Source of the DNA: Butyrivibrio sp.
GTDB lineage: Bacteria; Bacillota; Clostridia; Lachnospirales; Lachnospiraceae
Direction of reading: 5' to 3'
NCBI GenBank assembly: GCA_015056655.1
Contig: SVFV01000036.1
Location: 1-34,404, forward strand
Length of the DNA stretch: 34,404 nt
The number at the start of each line of letters is the position of its first letter. Position 1 is the stretch's first letter. Position numbers and translations under genes: made by a program. Shown here piece after piece: positions 1 through 6,972 of the stretch. The notes below the pieces were generated by a model. That model saw nothing but the letters and a program-made list of their open reading frames with translations, searched no databases and was not told where the DNA came from.

Positions 1-1
1 A

Positions 2-112
2 ATAACAAATGTGACTAGCCAAGGAGAAAAGCTAGAAATAGTTTTCACTCTTGACAACGGTCACTTCATAACAGGGATTCGTATTGAAGAAGATTTTATT
101 GGGGATTATTAA
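2..112 (+). CDS. C-terminal end of an unidentified protein (partial)
   Basis: An open frame enters from the left edge of the window and runs 36 codons to TAA at 110-112, ending ...FIGDY. It reads like real coding sequence (ITNVTSQGEKLEIVFTLDNG near the start of the visible part). It overlaps the start of the next gene by 29 bp in another frame, which suggests translational coupling. Too little is visible to name a family. Alternatively it is a chance frame over the leader of the peptidase gene. Confidence 0.5.
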   Translation: MTNVTSQGEKLEIVFTLDNGHFITGIRIEEDFIGDY

Positions 113-1040
113 ACTTATTATTTTTCAGGCTGCCATTATGGGCAGCCTTATCTTAGTTGATTGGATATTTATGCCGCTTTGGCTTACAGATACAATCGCG
201 TTTTCTTTACTTGGAATAGGGTCTATTCTTTTTATAGTTGCAAGTGTTTTCAGGTCAAAAGCAAAAGGGCAAAACAATGAAAACGTACAGCGTGATGCTG
301 AGGTTAAGCCAAGAGTTCATAAAACTAATAAGCGTAAAACGGTATTAGTAGCTGCTTTTACACTTGCTATTGTAAGCGCTGTTTTATTTGTGGGCGTTAC
401 ATGTTTTCATAGAAAACCGGTGATAGAAACTGTTCCTGAGAATGTAGTGGAATTTGGTGAAAAGTATCCTGAAGCAAGGGAATATGTACAGGATTTCATG
501 GAGCTTAAGGACGTAGATTTTGACATGGATGTTACTGCAGATATGTCAGAGAAGAAGATCCCCTTGTTCATTCAGTGGGATAAGCGATGGGGATACCGGG
601 ACTATGGCGTTAATTATATAGGCGTGGCTGGCTGCGGACCAACATGTGTTGCAATGGTAGCCTGCGGATTGAAGCAGGATTCATCCATAAATCCGTACGT
701 TGTCGGTAATTATGCAGCGGAGCAGGGACTATATACTTATGGGCAGGGGACATCCTGGGATATCATGACAACAGGAGCCGAGCATTATGGTCTTACTGTA
801 TATGATGGTAGCGTTTCTGCGCAGTATATCAGAGGTAATCTTTCAGACGATTCTCCTATGATATGCTCGATGAAGCCCGGAGATTTCACATATACCGGTC
901 ATTTCATTGTTTTGACAGGGATTGACGAGAATGGACTTGTGGTGGTGAATGACCCGAACAGTCCCAAAAACAGCGCTAAGAAGTGGGAGGTGGACACTCT
1001 GGTTTCTCAGATGAAGGCTGTATGGATGTACAGATTATAA
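84..1040 (+). CDS. Membrane-anchored C39-like cysteine peptidase
   Basis: The 318-residue protein has three hydrophobic segments (about residues 5-27, 36-55 and 86-108). The basic linker between the second and third should lie inside, so the C-terminal domain from about 155 on would be extracytoplasmic. That domain matches the Peptidase_C39_2 papain-like fold: GCGPTC at 183-188 with candidate nucleophile Cys184, TGHFIV with His273, and VNDPNS with Asp290 as the third catalytic residue. The start is TTG, supported by AGGG seven bases upstream. In this family the domain cleaves peptides, and in ABC-transporter relatives it removes double-glycine leaders; the substrate here is unknown. The next gene encodes a protein with an IIGG|A motif near its N terminus, an attractive but untested partner. 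A decayed copy of the 5' end of this gene lies near 10.53 kb. Confidence 0.82.
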   Translation: MKKILLGIIKLIIFQAAIMGSLILVDWIFMPLWLTDTIAFSLLGIGSILFIVASVFRSKAKGQNNENVQRDAEVKPRVHKTNKRKTVLVAAFTLAIVSAVLFVGVTCFHRKPVIETVPENVVEFGEKYPEAREYVQDFMELKDVDFDMDVTADMSEKKIPLFIQWDKRWGYRDYGVNYIGVAGCGPTCVAMVACGLKQDSSINPYVVGNYAAEQGLYTYGQGTSWDIMTTGAEHYGLTVYDGSVSAQYIRGNLSDDSPMICSMKPGDFTYTGHFIVLTGIDENGLVVVNDPNSPKNSAKKWEVDTLVSQMKAVWMYRL

Positions 1041-1058
1041 AAAGTTTTAAGGGTGAGA

Positions 1059-1727
1059 ATGATGGAAGAGCAGACAGAGTTTGAAGATACAGGAATCATA
1101 GGTGGAGCCGATGGTCCATCCGCCATATTTTTTGCGGATAAAACACATAAGCCAACGCTACTGCAGAGAGTGCAGCGTTTTTTCAGCAGGACAAAAAGAC
1201 ATTTCATCGAGAAAAGAATAGTGCCTGGAACTCATACCATAGAAGAGGTCGAGGAGTATCTTAAAAGCAGATATGGTTTTGTTGAAGCAGATAGGACGGA
1301 TTCGCTTTTTATTGAAGAATATGAGCAGATGCGTACGAGTTTTCTTTTCGAGCACAGGCCAGATCTGGTAGAAGGGCAGGAAATTGATTTTGATCTTGAT
1401 CCATCAGAGGACTCTGCGGTGATTATGAGAAAGCTCCAGGAGAAATCTGATAAAGAGCGTGAAATAGCTGAGAGTATACCTTGGGAAGTGTTTGATATCG
1501 ATTACCATAGATACATCAAGACAGGAAAAGATATCAATGATTCAATGGATATCATAATTGAGCGCAACTACGCCTATTTTGGCGGCAATGCCCAGGGGCG
1601 TAATGGTTATATCAGAAAGTGGCGCAAAATCAATAAGGATGTCTATAAATACTATGGGGTTTCAGAAGAGGATATCAAAAATAAGACACAGCGATATAAG
1701 GATCTGATTTTAGAACTCAGTATGTAA
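1059..1727 (+). CDS. Orphan soluble protein with N-terminal IIGGADGPSAIF motif
   Basis: About 222 residues with no signal peptide or membrane segment. A GTG at 1053 is also in frame, but AAGGG at 1049-1053 is better spaced for the ATG pair at 1059/1062. The N terminus (nt 1095-1130) carries GIIGGADGPSAIFFADK, which resembles a conserved stretch of sodium-pumping decarboxylase beta subunits, although nothing else in the protein resembles that membrane family. The rest is charged and probably helical, with a basic patch (about 40-55) and an acidic middle. The gene begins 18 bp after the C39 peptidase gene and is probably co-transcribed. The same motif occurs right after the lipobox of the lipoprotein at 31899-32837. 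No function is assigned. Confidence 0.72.
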   Translation: MMEEQTEFEDTGIIGGADGPSAIFFADKTHKPTLLQRVQRFFSRTKRHFIEKRIVPGTHTIEEVEEYLKSRYGFVEADRTDSLFIEEYEQMRTSFLFEHRPDLVEGQEIDFDLDPSEDSAVIMRKLQEKSDKEREIAESIPWEVFDIDYHRYIKTGKDINDSMDIIIERNYAYFGGNAQGRNGYIRKWRKINKDVYKYYGVSEEDIKNKTQRYKDLILELSM

Positions 1728-1748
1728 GACAGAGTGGAGATGGTATAT

Positions 1749-1847
1749 ATGAAGAATAGATGTTTTCCGGTGGTATGTGCATTGGCTCTGATATTGGCGC
1801 TTTCCGGATGCGGAAACATGGTGACAGAAGAAATATACTTGATATAG
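1749..1847 (+). pseudogene. Truncated lipoprotein (signal peptide only)
   Basis: A 32-codon frame has a good RBS (GGAG nine bases upstream) and encodes a lipoprotein signal peptide, MKNRCFPVVCALALILALSG followed by the lipobox Cys. It stops 11 residues after that Cys. A full signal peptide with almost no mature part suggests a truncated gene, though a tiny lipopeptide is possible. It follows the IIGGADGP gene by 21 bp. Downstream to 1960 I see no further coding sequence. Confidence 0.55.
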
Positions 1848-1960
1848 TGTATTGGACTAAGTATAGATTTGTTCTGAATTATAATATGTATAAATAATTA
1901 TCATGATGCCTAAGGCTAAGCCCCAAATCTTACTGATTCGGAACTTAGTCTTGTTTAAGG

Positions 1961-3085
1961 TTATAGTTTGTTTTTTATCTCATCCCAGTATTCTTTAGCG
2001 GGTTTCATTTTTTTAGTTATTTTATCAGGCATAGGGCTTGTTGGATTCGGATCCTGGGAGAATAGTGAGTCAATGCTCTGAACTGCACCGGCACCGAGTT
2101 CATCATATAATATTGGTTTATAATCCGCTACAGCATGCCAAAATCGAATTTTTCCAGCGAGACCGTTAACGGGAGATTTATCATACTTCAAAGCAAGTTT
2201 GTAGGCATCATCGATGCACAGGCGCATGTTTTCATATTCACCAAGACATGAAAGTACCATCCCTTTTAATATCAGTAAAACAGCCTGCATCTTCGTTAAA
2301 TAGCTTATATTGTTGTCAGCTGTGTTTTCATACAGTTTAATGCACCAGTCCAGCACGTCCCGGGCTTCAATGAGGTTTCCCTTTTTGCCTGTTTTTAAAA
2401 GCACTATAGCCACACTGCTCGAATATTGCAAGCTTTTTATGAGTATAGATACCAGAACTCTTGTGAATCTGTCCATGGATTCATCAAATCTATCTAAATC
2501 ATTCAGAATTCTTGCGATATGTATGTCTGCGATTCCCATGTAATTGATTTTTTTAAACTCTTCAAGGGCTTCCTCAGGGCTGTGCTGACTCTTCAATTCA
2601 GCTATGCATAGTCTTATTGAAAACTCATCAATGTCCGGATCGGTATTTTGGGATATTAATCGTAGGGATGATTCGTACAGTTCGATTGCTTTATTCAGAT
2701 GCTTTTTGAATGCGCAAGCAGCAGTGACTACATTATAGGTTTTAGCGCTTTCTAAGACTATCTTAAAGTTTGCAGGATATCTAATGAGGGCTTTATCTGC
2801 TTCTGATATTGCTTCGTCATATTTTGCTTCCTTAAGGAGTGTATTAATCTTTTGGGTTATGTCATCTATGCTTTTTGATGAAATGCTGTAACCTAGCAGT
2901 ACATCCACGGAAATATTGAAGAAATCGGCAAGTTCTATAAGAGTCATTATGTCAGGAATGGTACTTCCGCTTTCCCATTTTGACACTGCACCTATTGTGA
3001 TTCCAAAGGCTTCAGCAAGCTCCTCCTGGGTAAGCCCCATTTCCTTGCGATATTTTTTTATATTGTCACTCAAATTAAGCTGCAT
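1961..3085 (-). CDS. XRE-family regulator with TPR-like C-terminal domain
   Basis: The 374-residue protein has an N-terminal HTH_3 domain (about 5-60; core MGLTQEELAEAFGITIGAVS then KWESG, the classic Cro/CI recognition segment). A long helical C-terminal part contains tetratricopeptide-like repeats (for example around 90-110 and 205-300). Such HTH-TPR proteins often sense a ligand or peptide. It overlaps the end of the MFS transporter gene by 11 bp, so the two form one operon and this protein is a natural candidate to control the transporter. The 25-27 bp palindrome upstream of the operon is a possible operator. Confidence 0.85.
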   Translation of the reverse strand: MQLNLSDNIKKYRKEMGLTQEELAEAFGITIGAVSKWESGSTIPDIMTLIELADFFNISVDVLLGYSISSKSIDDITQKINTLLKEAKYDEAISEADKALIRYPANFKIVLESAKTYNVVTAACAFKKHLNKAIELYESSLRLISQNTDPDIDEFSIRLCIAELKSQHSPEEALEEFKKINYMGIADIHIARILNDLDRFDESMDRFTRVLVSILIKSLQYSSSVAIVLLKTGKKGNLIEARDVLDWCIKLYENTADNNISYLTKMQAVLLILKGMVLSCLGEYENMRLCIDDAYKLALKYDKSPVNGLAGKIRFWHAVADYKPILYDELGAGAVQSIDSLFSQDPNPTSPMPDKITKKMKPAKEYWDEIKNKL

Positions 3086-4391
3086 CAGTTATTTCCTTCC
3101 CATTCTCTAAAACCGGTCTGCTTATTAGTGTTACTGCTAAAACAATTCCGGCAAAAATCGATCCGAATAACATTATTTTATCTGTTGCTATGCGTGATAC
3201 CAAAGCACTGACTATTAGTGATCCTACCGGTATTGCTGCTGTGGAAAAAGCGTTAAATACAGCGGATGCCCTTGCCATATATTTTTTATCAACAGATTTC
3301 ATAAATTGTATTCCAATGACACCTCCAATCAGAGTAGCGGCAAGTACCATAGTAAAGAAGCATACACTTACAACTATATAGCACAAGACTGCATTACCAC
3401 TCACAACACCACCCATGGCTATTCCTGTAAGACCTAAACCAAGGGCTGCAGTTCCCAGGCAGATGATCTGTAACGGGGTCAGCTTTTTAGAAAACACAGG
3501 TAAAAGTGCTGCTCCTGCGATACCTCCAAGAGAAGCAAATACTCCGCCAAAGCTGAGGAGTTCACCGCCCATCTTAAATATTTCTTCAGCCATAGGTGCC
3601 TGAAGAGCGTTTATAGGAACAAGCATGAAGTTTATGGCAACGCAAAGTAAACAAAAATTCCTGACTATCGGTGTTTTAACTACATATTTTATCCCGTCTG
3701 CAAAAAGTATGATGAACTTTTCAGAATGATCTCCTTTATCAGTTTCGTCGGACGATTTATCTGTTGCATCGTCAGTTGATAATCTGTTATCTGCAGGATC
3801 TTCATTTTTCATCATTAAGACAAGGACTGCAGCAATGACAAAAGTAGAAATATCAATTAGCATGGCAGGAACGGCTCCCCATGCGGCGATAATGACACCA
3901 GCTATTCCTGTTCCCACCATTGATGCGGCATTTGTAAGCATTTTCGAAAGACTCATTCCGCATGTCAGGTGTTCCTTCTTTATGACACTCGCAGTAAAGG
4001 CAGAGTCTGCAGGCAGATTGAAGGATTCTATAGTGGTAATGATAAGTGTGAGTAATGCCATAATAGGCGCATTGACAAGCCCAAGTGTATACAGGACTGA
4101 AAACAATGCTATGACAGCAGCTCTTAATATGTAAGTAAAGATTATAACTTTCTTTTTGTTCTTCTTTTCAACTATGGCACCAGCAAATGGCTGAACTATT
4201 ACATTTGGCAGCATGTTTAGTGCAAATACTATCGCAGACCACATTGCGCTTCCGGTTATCTGATATACCAGCCATGTAAATGCGAGAGCATCTACGGAGT
4301 CGCCAAAACGGTCAATCATCCTGGAGAATAGAAGTTTTCTATAGTTGTTTATCTTTATAATATCTTTGTAAGTAATGCTGCTTTGTTCCAT
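3075..4391 (-). CDS. MFS efflux transporter (MFS_3/DHA3-like)
   Basis: The 438-residue integral membrane protein has about twelve hydrophobic segments and a charged central loop (about 205-225). The N-terminal pattern RMIDRFGDSVDALAFTWLVY, followed by FAGAIVEKKNKKK in loop 2-3, is typical of the DHA3/MFS_3 group that includes macrolide and siderophore exporters. Substrate cannot be deduced. An upstream ATG at 4427 is in frame, but AGGAGG six bases before the ATG at 4391 (MEQSS) marks the likelier start. It is co-transcribed with the XRE-TPR regulator, a layout typical of inducible drug or peptide resistance. Confidence 0.85.
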   Translation of the reverse strand: MEQSSITYKDIIKINNYRKLLFSRMIDRFGDSVDALAFTWLVYQITGSAMWSAIVFALNMLPNVIVQPFAGAIVEKKNKKKVIIFTYILRAAVIALFSVLYTLGLVNAPIMALLTLIITTIESFNLPADSAFTASVIKKEHLTCGMSLSKMLTNAASMVGTGIAGVIIAAWGAVPAMLIDISTFVIAAVLVLMMKNEDPADNRLSTDDATDKSSDETDKGDHSEKFIILFADGIKYVVKTPIVRNFCLLCVAINFMLVPINALQAPMAEEIFKMGGELLSFGGVFASLGGIAGAALLPVFSKKLTPLQIICLGTAALGLGLTGIAMGGVVSGNAVLCYIVVSVCFFTMVLAATLIGGVIGIQFMKSVDKKYMARASAVFNAFSTAAIPVGSLIVSALVSRIATDKIMLFGSIFAGIVLAVTLISRPVLENGKEITDAA

Positions 4392-4480
4392 ATGAAGCCT
4401 CCTGATTGTTTCTTTATCTGGCTTCATTGTATATGGATCTTATACTTAGTATAATACACTGATGGTATTGATAGTATAAT

Positions 4481-4507
4481 TAAAACTTTCTTGGCAAGAA
4501 AGTTTTA
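4481..4507. promoter_or_regulatory. Perfect 13-bp-arm palindrome between divergent operons
   Basis: TAAAACTTTCTTG (4481-4493) and its exact complement CAAGAAAGTTTTA (4495-4507) are separated by a single G. It lies 90 bp upstream of the MFS gene and about 85 bp upstream of the PadR promoter. There is no T tract or gene end, so a terminator is unlikely. Most likely it is an operator for a dimeric regulator; the XRE-TPR protein of the adjacent operon is the first candidate. Confidence 0.6.
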
Positions 4508-4591
4508 GGTAGTAGATCAGGTTTGTATACTATCGTACTTTGCGGATCCTGATATGGAGTATTGCAGTTAAGCAGCGCTCCAATTTTTTTG

Positions 4592-4620
4592 TTGACATAT
4601 ATCGGTTATCGATATAGTAT
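4592..4620 (+). promoter_or_regulatory. Sigma-A promoter of the padR operon with embedded dyad
   Basis: TTGACA (4592-4597), a 17-bp spacer and TAGTAT (4615-4620) form a near-consensus promoter. The spacer is occupied by a perfect dyad, TATATCG (4598-4604) and CGATATA (4610-4616), separated by 5 bp. A repressor bound there would block RNA polymerase. PadR proteins commonly autoregulate, so PadR itself is the expected ligand. Confidence 0.75.
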
Positions 4621-4632
4621 ATAGGCAGGCAA

Positions 4633-4651
4633 TATATAGACAATCTATATA
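4633..4651 (+). promoter_or_regulatory. Second dyad in the padR leader
   Basis: TATATAGA (4633-4640) and TCTATATA (4644-4651) are perfect 8-bp arms around CAA. The site lies just downstream of the predicted +1 and directly before the RBS (AAAGGAGG). Its centre is 35 bp from the centre of the promoter dyad. The related AT-rich arms suggest two binding sites for the same regulator. Confidence 0.55.
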
Positions 4652-4664
4652 AAGGAGGACAACC

Positions 4665-4994
4665 ATGGCTGTTGATAAATCTCTACTAACAGGAAGCATG
4701 ACCATGCTGATATTAAAGCTTTTGTCAGAGAAAGATATGTACGGATATGAGATGATCGATACTTTAAGGCAAAAGTCCCAGAATGTCTTTGAACTTAAAG
4801 CCGGTACTTTGTATCCGCTTCTTCACGGACTGGAAGATAAGGGGATGCTTACTGTATACGAGCAGGAGTTTTTGGGGAAGACAAGAAAATACTACAGCAT
4901 TACCAAAGAGGGAAAAAAGCTTTTAAAAAGTAAAACAGAAGAGTGGAATGTATATTCAGGGGCAATAATGAATGTGCTGGCGCTGGAGGTGTGA
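4665..4994 (+). CDS. PadR-family transcriptional regulator
   Basis: At 109 residues it has the normal length for the short PadR class. The winged HTH is clear: GSMTMLILKLLSEKDMYGYE, then LKAGTLYPLLHGLEDKGMLT and the wing GKTRKYYSITKEGKKLL. The ATG follows AAAGGAGG. It overlaps nothing but ends two bases before the next start, so it is coupled to the SEDS-like gene. PadR repressors of this type usually control the membrane protein encoded next to them. Confidence 0.92.
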   Translation: MAVDKSLLTGSMTMLILKLLSEKDMYGYEMIDTLRQKSQNVFELKAGTLYPLLHGLEDKGMLTVYEQEFLGKTRKYYSITKEGKKLLKSKTEEWNVYSGAIMNVLALEV

Positions 4995-4996
4995 CA

Positions 4997-6355
4997 ATGG
5001 AGGAGTATATCAAAAAGCTTCTTGAACAGGTGCGCTTCAAGAAGGCTCACAGGGGAATTGCAGAAGAAATAAGAGCACATATAGAAGACCAGATTGAAGA
5101 TAACATGGCTGCCGGAATGGACAGAGAAGCTGCTGAAAAAGCGGCTATAGCGGATATGGGAGATCCGGTAGAAGTTGGAATTTCCATGGATAGGGTACAC
5201 AGACCTCAGATTGCATGGACAATGGTGCTTGGGGCAGTAGTTGTTGGAATTATCGGCTGTGTAATACATATGCTATTGATGTACAACGCAAAAGTTTTAG
5301 GAGCAGAAGGTTATGCTACCGTAGCTGGTAAGACCTTAACTTTTTCACTTTTTACGATTTTGGGAATAATAACAATGCTACTTGTATATTTTATGGACTA
5401 TACAGTTATAGCCAGATTTTCCAAGATCATAGCAATTGCCTTATTTGCCCTGGTGATGATTGGAGAAGATGAACTTGGAATTTTTGCTGTCGTTGGACAT
5501 AATGCTATTCTTTCATCATCACTTTTACTTCTTATGGTTCCCTTATATGGAGGAATCATTTATAAGTACAAAGGTGGCGGAGTGGGTGCTTTGATTAAAT
5601 CTTTGCTGTGGATAATAATTCCATGCAGTATAGTATTTCTTGATCATATGAAAATGCCCGCTGCAATCATGGCTATCAGTATGCTCTTGCAGCTTACGAT
5701 TGCAATTGTAAAGGGGTGGATAAAAGTCCCAAAGATTCCGGTAATTGCAGGCATGTGGTCCGTATTTATCCTGTCACCGATTCTTCTGGTATGGGGAATG
5801 TATTCTTTAGGAGCACTTGCTGAGTATCAGATGGCAAGGCTTGAGCATATGCTAAATGCTGATTCAGATGCATATTTTCAACTAAGAGTAGTTAGGGAAC
5901 TTACCAGATCATCCGGATTACTGGGTGGTGGATTTGATGATATTTTATGTAGATTACCAAACCCAGACAGTGATTATGTCCTTACATATATCTCATCCAC
6001 ATGGGGAACAGTTGCTGTACTTGCTGTCATAGCTGCAGTAGGGGGACTGCTCGTTGCAGGATTTATCGCTTCATCAAAAACAAAGAATCAGCTTGGCATG
6101 GTAATGGGAAGTGGCTGCATGATGGCTCTTTTAGCAAGTGCCCTTGTAAATATGGGTGCAGCTTTTGGAATCATTCCGTTCTTTTCATCATTCTTCCCAT
6201 TCATATCGGCAGGCGGCAGTAATCTGTTGGTCTCATATGCTTTTCTTGGAATAATAATGAGTATTTACAAATATAAAACAGCTTATCCGCAGCATATGGA
6301 TATTGATATCCGCGGAAAGATAAAGCTTGGGAAAATAGAATTCATCAAGAATTAA
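4997..6355 (+). CDS. SEDS (FtsW/RodA/SpoVE-like) membrane protein with N-terminal permease-prefix domain
   Basis: The 452-residue protein starts at the ATG after GGAGGTG. Residues 1-65 form a soluble helical permease-prefix domain (EEIRAHIEDQIEDNMAAGMD then DREAAEKAAIADMGDPVEVG), which usually accompanies PadR regulators. About ten membrane helices follow. The C-terminal half has SEDS-like hallmarks: SSGLLGGGFDD, an extracellular loop, then IIPFFSSFFPFISAGGSNLL. FtsW/RodA proteins polymerise glycan strands. This PadR-linked group is divergent and its role in cell-envelope remodelling is inferred only. The spacing of 2 bp to padR indicates one transcript. Confidence 0.85.
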   Translation: MEEYIKKLLEQVRFKKAHRGIAEEIRAHIEDQIEDNMAAGMDREAAEKAAIADMGDPVEVGISMDRVHRPQIAWTMVLGAVVVGIIGCVIHMLLMYNAKVLGAEGYATVAGKTLTFSLFTILGIITMLLVYFMDYTVIARFSKIIAIALFALVMIGEDELGIFAVVGHNAILSSSLLLLMVPLYGGIIYKYKGGGVGALIKSLLWIIIPCSIVFLDHMKMPAAIMAISMLLQLTIAIVKGWIKVPKIPVIAGMWSVFILSPILLVWGMYSLGALAEYQMARLEHMLNADSDAYFQLRVVRELTRSSGLLGGGFDDILCRLPNPDSDYVLTYISSTWGTVAVLAVIAAVGGLLVAGFIASSKTKNQLGMVMGSGCMMALLASALVNMGAAFGIIPFFSSFFPFISAGGSNLLVSYAFLGIIMSIYKYKTAYPQHMDIDIRGKIKLGKIEFIKN

Positions 6356-6375
6356 AACAAGAAAAATCAACCATT

Positions 6376-6416
6376 AAGTGGGAATGTTCACTGCTGCGGC
6401 AATGGCATTCCCACTT
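6376..6416 (+). terminator. Hairpin after the padR operon
   Basis: AAGTGGGAATG (6376-6386) pairs perfectly with CATTCCCACTT (6406-6416) across a 19-nt loop, 20 bp after the stop codon. The following tract is only moderately T-rich, so termination efficiency is uncertain. Confidence 0.5.
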
Positions 6417-6443
6417 TATCGTGTATTCTGTTATTATCATTTC

Positions 6444-6536
6444 ATGGCAGTGAGATTTGAGCAGAAGGATGAAGAATGGTTTGAGTATAAAATCGTGGCG
6501 CGATTCCCTGTTTGCGCACCAAACAGATATCAGTAA
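6444..6536 (+). CDS. Possible 30-residue ORF, doubtful
   Basis: ATG at 6444 opens a 30-codon frame (MAVRFEQKDEEWFEYKIVAR...) with plausible composition but no convincing RBS. It may be a remnant. The rest of 6537-6715 shows AT-rich sequence with no gene I can support. Confidence 0.2.
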   Translation: MAVRFEQKDEEWFEYKIVARFPVCAPNRYQ

Positions 6537-6715
6537 CATTGCTGGAAATGTGTAATTTTTTCATTATATGGGATTATAGTTAAAGGCATAATATTCATAT
6601 TAGTAATGCATATATGAGGAAGATTTTGTCGGAATATCGTTTGAAACATAAGGTTTTATACACTGGATTTAGCAGAGTGCAGCTTTTATTAAGGTATGCG
6701 TCCACTACTTACATA

Positions 6716-6744
6716 TTCAACTTGTTTTTGTTCTGTGATAGAAT
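6716..6744 (+). promoter_or_regulatory. Candidate promoter of the toxin-antitoxin operon
   Basis: TTCAAC (6716-6721), 17 bp, TAGAAT (6739-6744). The -10 box is good and the -35 weak. It lies about 55 bp upstream of the antitoxin start. Confidence 0.4.
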
Positions 6745-6798
6745 ATCAATAAATTAGATGAACCTTTTCTTTATAAGGCGTTCAGAAAGGAGGATGAC

Positions 6799-6972
6799 AT
6801 GGCTAAAATTAAATCTGTTCAAGACATTAAGGATTATCTTAAGGAGAATAGAGATTTATTGCACAAAAATGCTGTTAGAATTGAAGACCTTCCTCCAGAT
6901 GATGATTGGATTCTAGACGATGAGTGGGATGAAATATATAAGCAAGAGGTTTTGAAAAATGGGAAAGTATAA
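6799..6972 (+). CDS. Putative antitoxin paired with the PemK-type toxin
   Basis: The 57-residue acidic protein (MAKIKSVQDIKDYLKENRDL..., then an aspartate-rich DLPPDDDWILDDEWDE stretch) has an excellent RBS, AGAAAGGAGG. Its end overlaps the toxin start by 14 bp, the usual translationally coupled order of antitoxin before toxin. I do not recognise a DNA-binding fold, so it differs from typical MazE. The acidic C-terminal half would suit wrapping a basic RNase surface. Assignment rests on position, size and charge. Confidence 0.68.
   Translation: MAKIKSVQDIKDYLKENRDLLHKNAVRIEDLPPDDDWILDDEWDEIYKQEVLKNGKV

Noticed and set aside
6614..6757. 47-codon frame starting MRKILSEYRLKHK upstream of the toxin-antitoxin genes
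   Set aside because: No RBS, odd composition, and it covers the likely promoter of the toxin-antitoxin operon.
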